A stretch of DNA of 8,338 nucleotides. Origin: Clostridia bacterium (GTDB lineage Bacteria; Bacillota_A; Clostridia; Oscillospirales; CAG-272). The stretch covers positions 1-8,338 of the forward strand of contig JAFQPF010000112.1 in assembly GCA_017411885.1 (NCBI GenBank). Reading direction: 5' to 3'. This document shows, piece after piece, positions 6,285-8,338 of this stretch (positions are counted from its first letter, which is position 1; each line of letters begins with the position of its first letter). The position numbers and the translations under genes are program-made. Under the pieces are notes generated by a model, which was not told the origin of the DNA, made no database searches, and worked only from the letters and a program-made list of their open reading frames with translations.

Positions 6285-6289
6285 AAAGG
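6285..6289 (+). promoter_or_regulatory. Ribosome binding site AAAGG that fixes the MFS transporter start
   Basis: AGAAAGG ends 7 nt before the ATG at 6297. The longest frame would start at a GTG at 6168, inside the terminator stem and upstream of the promoter, which is not credible. Confidence 0.65.
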
Positions 6290-6296
6290 TTATATT

Positions 6297-7499
6297 ATGG
6301 CTCTGTTTAAGAATAAGGATGTCAGAAACGCCATCTTTTTGGGCACTACCTGCTCGGTTTCATATCTCGGTGTATATTTCGCGCGAAACGTTTTAAGCTC
6401 TGTTTCGCCGCAGATGATAGACTCGGGTGCGTTTACAAACGAATACATAGGCGTGGTTTCATCGCTCTATTTTATCTTTTACGCGGTAGGTCAGCTTATA
6501 AACGGCGTTATCGGAGACAAGATCAAGGCTAAATATATGATAAGCTTCGGGCTTATACTCGCGGGCATTTGCAACTTCCTGTTCCCCTATATAATCAACA
6601 GTGAGCTTACCGCCAAGCTTGTCTACGGTATGACAGGCTTCTTCCTTGCCATGATATACGCGCCGATGACAAAGGTCGTAAGCGAAAACACCACCCCGAT
6701 ACACGCGGTCAGATGCAGTCTCGGATACACATTCGCTTCACTTCTCGGTTCACCCTTGGCAGGAGTCGTCGCCTCTCTTTTAGTCTGGCAAAGAGTTTTT
6801 GATTTAAGCAGCATCTCGCTTTGGGTAATGGGTATATGCTGTTTTGTCCTGTTTACGGTATTTGAAAAAACCAAGATCGTAACCTACGGTAAATTTCAAA
6901 GGCAAAAGGATTCGGGCGGAAGCATAAATCTGCTTATAAAAAACAGAATAATCAGGTTCACCCTCATTTCGATAATCACGGGTATTATAAGAACCACCGT
7001 CGTTTTCTGGCTTCCTACCTATCTTTCACAATATTTAGGCTTTTCCCCCGAAGCCTCGGCGCTCTTGTTTACCGTGTCAACGCTTATCATTTCCGCCTCG
7101 GCATTTATTGCAATATTTATGTACGAAAGAATCGGCAGGAAAATGATCCCGGCGATCTTTATATCCTTTATCATATCATCGATCTCCTTTGCAGGCGCAT
7201 ATCTTGTAAAACAACCGGTTATAAACATCGGCTTTATGATCCTTGCAATATTATTTTCAAACTGCGCCGCGTCGATACTCTGGAGCGTATACTGCCCCGG
7301 ACTCAGGGATACCGGTATGGTTTCGAGCGCTACCGGATTTCTTGATTTTGTAAGCTATATGGCAGCTGCGGCATCCTCTACCCTGTTTGCTAATTCGGTA
7401 AGCACTATCGGATGGAAAAACCTTATACTCGTGTGGTTTTTCATCGTGCTTGCAGGTGTTGCGGTGTCGTTTATCCCAAAATCACGCAAGGCAGACTGA
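6297..7499 (+). CDS. MFS transporter of the organophosphate:phosphate antiporter (OPA/GlpT-like) type, 400 aa
   Basis: This is a 12-helix integral membrane protein. Helix 1 ends in YLGVYFARNVLSSVSPQM and is followed by an acidic turn and YIGVVSSLYFIFYAVGQLINGVIGD, the OPA form of the MFS loop 2-3 motif. Helix 7 reads TGIIRTTVVFWLPTYLSQYLG, and a later stretch is SSATGFLDFVSYMAAAASS. By eye against remembered E. coli GlpT, R30 and R232 fall where GlpT has its two phosphate-binding arginines (R45 in helix 1, R269 in helix 7). Family knowledge then suggests exchange of a phosphorylated organic solute, such as glycerol-phosphate or hexose-phosphate, for phosphate. A basic linker (KFQRQK) separates the two halves. 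No regulator or two-component system sits beside it. The specific substrate is not readable. Confidence 0.85.
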   Translation: MALFKNKDVRNAIFLGTTCSVSYLGVYFARNVLSSVSPQMIDSGAFTNEYIGVVSSLYFIFYAVGQLINGVIGDKIKAKYMISFGLILAGICNFLFPYIINSELTAKLVYGMTGFFLAMIYAPMTKVVSENTTPIHAVRCSLGYTFASLLGSPLAGVVASLLVWQRVFDLSSISLWVMGICCFVLFTVFEKTKIVTYGKFQRQKDSGGSINLLIKNRIIRFTLISIITGIIRTTVVFWLPTYLSQYLGFSPEASALLFTVSTLIISASAFIAIFMYERIGRKMIPAIFISFIISSISFAGAYLVKQPVINIGFMILAILFSNCAASILWSVYCPGLRDTGMVSSATGFLDFVSYMAAAASSTLFANSVSTIGWKNLILVWFFIVLAGVAVSFIPKSRKAD

Positions 7500-7506
7500 T
7501 ACATAC

Positions 7507-7536
7507 AAAACCGACAGAGCTTTCTCTGTCGGTTTT
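7507..7536. terminator. Bidirectional intrinsic terminator between converging genes
   Basis: AAAACCGACAGAG (7507-7519) and CTCTGTCGGTTTT (7524-7536) form a perfect 13-bp stem with a CTTT loop. The arms end in A4 and T4, giving a U tract on both strands (TTTTAATTTA on plus, TTTTGTATGT on minus). It starts 7 nt after the MFS stop and ends 3 nt before the methyltransferase stop, so it can serve both genes. Confidence 0.92.
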
Positions 7537-7539
7537 AAT

Positions 7540-8211
7540 TTACCATATAAACGGAAGCAAGCGGTATTTTACCGTTTCTTTGTATTCACGGTATCCGTCA
7601 AGCTTTTCTTCAAGAAGCCTTTCCTCGCTTTTTATGCGCAGGGTGAGGATAAACGGATAAAATATAAAAGCTATAAGCGAATAATATGAGCCGAGAATAA
7701 ACGGTACTGACAAAAACATCAACACGCTCGCAAAGTACATAGGATGACGGATGATACCGTATAAGCCTGTATCCACAACGTGCTGACCGTTTTGGATCTC
7801 AACCGTGCGCGAGACATACCTGTTTTCGCGCAGGACCTCGGAATAAAGCGCGTAGCCTATAAGATAGGTCACGCAAGCGCATACGCTTACGACATCGGGC
7901 ATCCTTGACAAGGCAAAGCGGAAATCAAGCCCCGCAATAACAAAGCCGGCAATAAACAGCACTGCGGCAAATGCCACCGCAAGCCTCTGCTCACCGAGCT
8001 TTTCCCTTGAATTTATCCGCTTTTCAAGCAGCTCCGGTGACTTATAGAGCATTATTGCCCCGATCAAAAGCATCGGTACGAGTGTGAGAATTATAAAAAG
8101 CCACGCGCCTTTATATTCAAGCGTGCCTGCAGGCAAAAACAGCAAAAGTCCGACAAGTATAATTCCAAGTGCTGTCTTTATAATTGCGTTTAAGAACAGC
8201 TTCGTCCTCAT
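7540..8211 (-). CDS. Isoprenylcysteine carboxyl methyltransferase (ICMT/PEMT)-like integral membrane protein, 223 aa
   Basis: The protein has about five hydrophobic segments (near residues 10-30, 35-55, 78-95, 107-124 and 163-192) and ends with the family's C-terminal S-adenosylmethionine-binding block: VVDTGLYGIIRHPMY (RHPMY at 155-159), then FILGSYY, then RIKSEERLLEEKLDGYREY (EE at 197-198). These patterns define the ICMT/phospholipid-methyltransferase-like membrane methylases. In bacteria the substrates are mostly unknown; prenylated-protein methylation should not be assumed. The last residues KYRLLPFIW also match the family. The start ATG at 8211 has AAAGGAG at 8217-8223 with a 5-nt spacer, and that site overlaps the stop of the upstream gene, so the two are probably co-transcribed from a promoter beyond the right edge. 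Confidence 0.88.
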   Translation of the reverse strand: MRTKLFLNAIIKTALGIILVGLLLFLPAGTLEYKGAWLFIILTLVPMLLIGAIMLYKSPELLEKRINSREKLGEQRLAVAFAAVLFIAGFVIAGLDFRFALSRMPDVVSVCACVTYLIGYALYSEVLRENRYVSRTVEIQNGQHVVDTGLYGIIRHPMYFASVLMFLSVPFILGSYYSLIAFIFYPFILTLRIKSEERLLEEKLDGYREYKETVKYRLLPFIW

Positions 8212-8221
8212 AGCTTCTCCT

Positions 8222-8338
8222 TTATTTTATCCACCACTCGGGAGTTATATCTCCAAGCTTAACAGTACGTCCGGATTTATAGTCAAGCATTATCTCAATA
8301 TCGTGATATCTTCCCGGCATAAGCTGTACCATAAGCTC
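8222..8338 (-). CDS. C-terminal end of an unrecognised gene (partial, cut by window end)
   Basis: Only the last 38 codons and the TAA are inside the window. The peptide includes VQLMPGRYHDIEIMLDYKSG and ends GDITPEWWIK. I do not recognise the family; the fragment is hydrophilic, with no membrane segment. It is accepted as real because the frame is open to the window edge, its codon use matches the neighbours, and its stop overlaps the AAAGGAG of the methyltransferase gene 10 nt downstream, the same tight junction style as in the left operon. Confidence 0.6.
   Translation of the reverse strand, partial: ELMVQLMPGRYHDIEIMLDYKSGRTVKLGDITPEWWIK

Noticed and set aside
7412..7689. Two overlapping short plus-strand frames of 82 and 79 codons
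   Set aside because: Both run through the bidirectional terminator and opposite the methyltransferase gene; they have no start signal.

Overview
The window looks like a chromosomal segment of a low-to-mid GC Gram-positive anaerobe, most likely an uncultured gut-type member of the Clostridia (Bacillota). This is inferred from strong AGGAG-type ribosome binding sites, near-consensus SigA promoters with 17-bp spacers, heavy ATA/AGC/CTT codon use, a short lipoprotein with a Gram-positive style lipobox, and proteins that read like clostridial families. No rRNA, tRNA, CRISPR, insertion sequence or phage gene was seen.

Left part (1-3122, minus strand): a three-gene operon reading right to left. It starts from a TTGATT-17-TATAAT promoter and encodes an EamA/DMT-type 10-helix transporter broken by one frameshift in an A4G5 run, then a 631-residue glycoside-hydrolase-like protein, then the N-terminal cupin half of an AraC-type regulator cut by the window edge. 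Gaps are 9 and 21 nt. The content suggests a small uptake/degradation/regulation unit for a carbohydrate, but the substrate cannot be read from the sequence.

Centre (3223-6193, plus strand): a four-gene operon from a perfect TTGACA-17-TATAAT promoter, divergent from the left operon. It encodes a small PsbP/DcrB-like lipoprotein, a NifS/IscS-type cysteine desulfurase (overlapping TAATG junction), a flavodoxin-like 139-residue protein, and a YjjG-like HAD phosphatase (2-nt gap). It ends in a 14-bp hairpin with a weak U tract. The desulfurase has all its key residues but no scaffold or tRNA-thiolation partner beside it in the window.

Right part (6231-8338): a monocistronic MFS transporter of the organophosphate:phosphate antiporter (OPA) type with its own TTGACT-17-TATAAT promoter. 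It faces a minus-strand pair: an isoprenylcysteine methyltransferase-like membrane protein and, upstream of it, the last 38 codons of an unrecognised gene. A perfect 13-bp hairpin between the converging genes probably terminates transcription from both sides.

Several genes need a start inside the longest reading frame, because the longest frame begins in a promoter element, a ribosome binding site or a terminator stem. No clearly new system is evident. The points most worth checking are the frameshifted transporter, the unassigned hydrolase-like protein and the unusual partners of the cysteine desulfurase.
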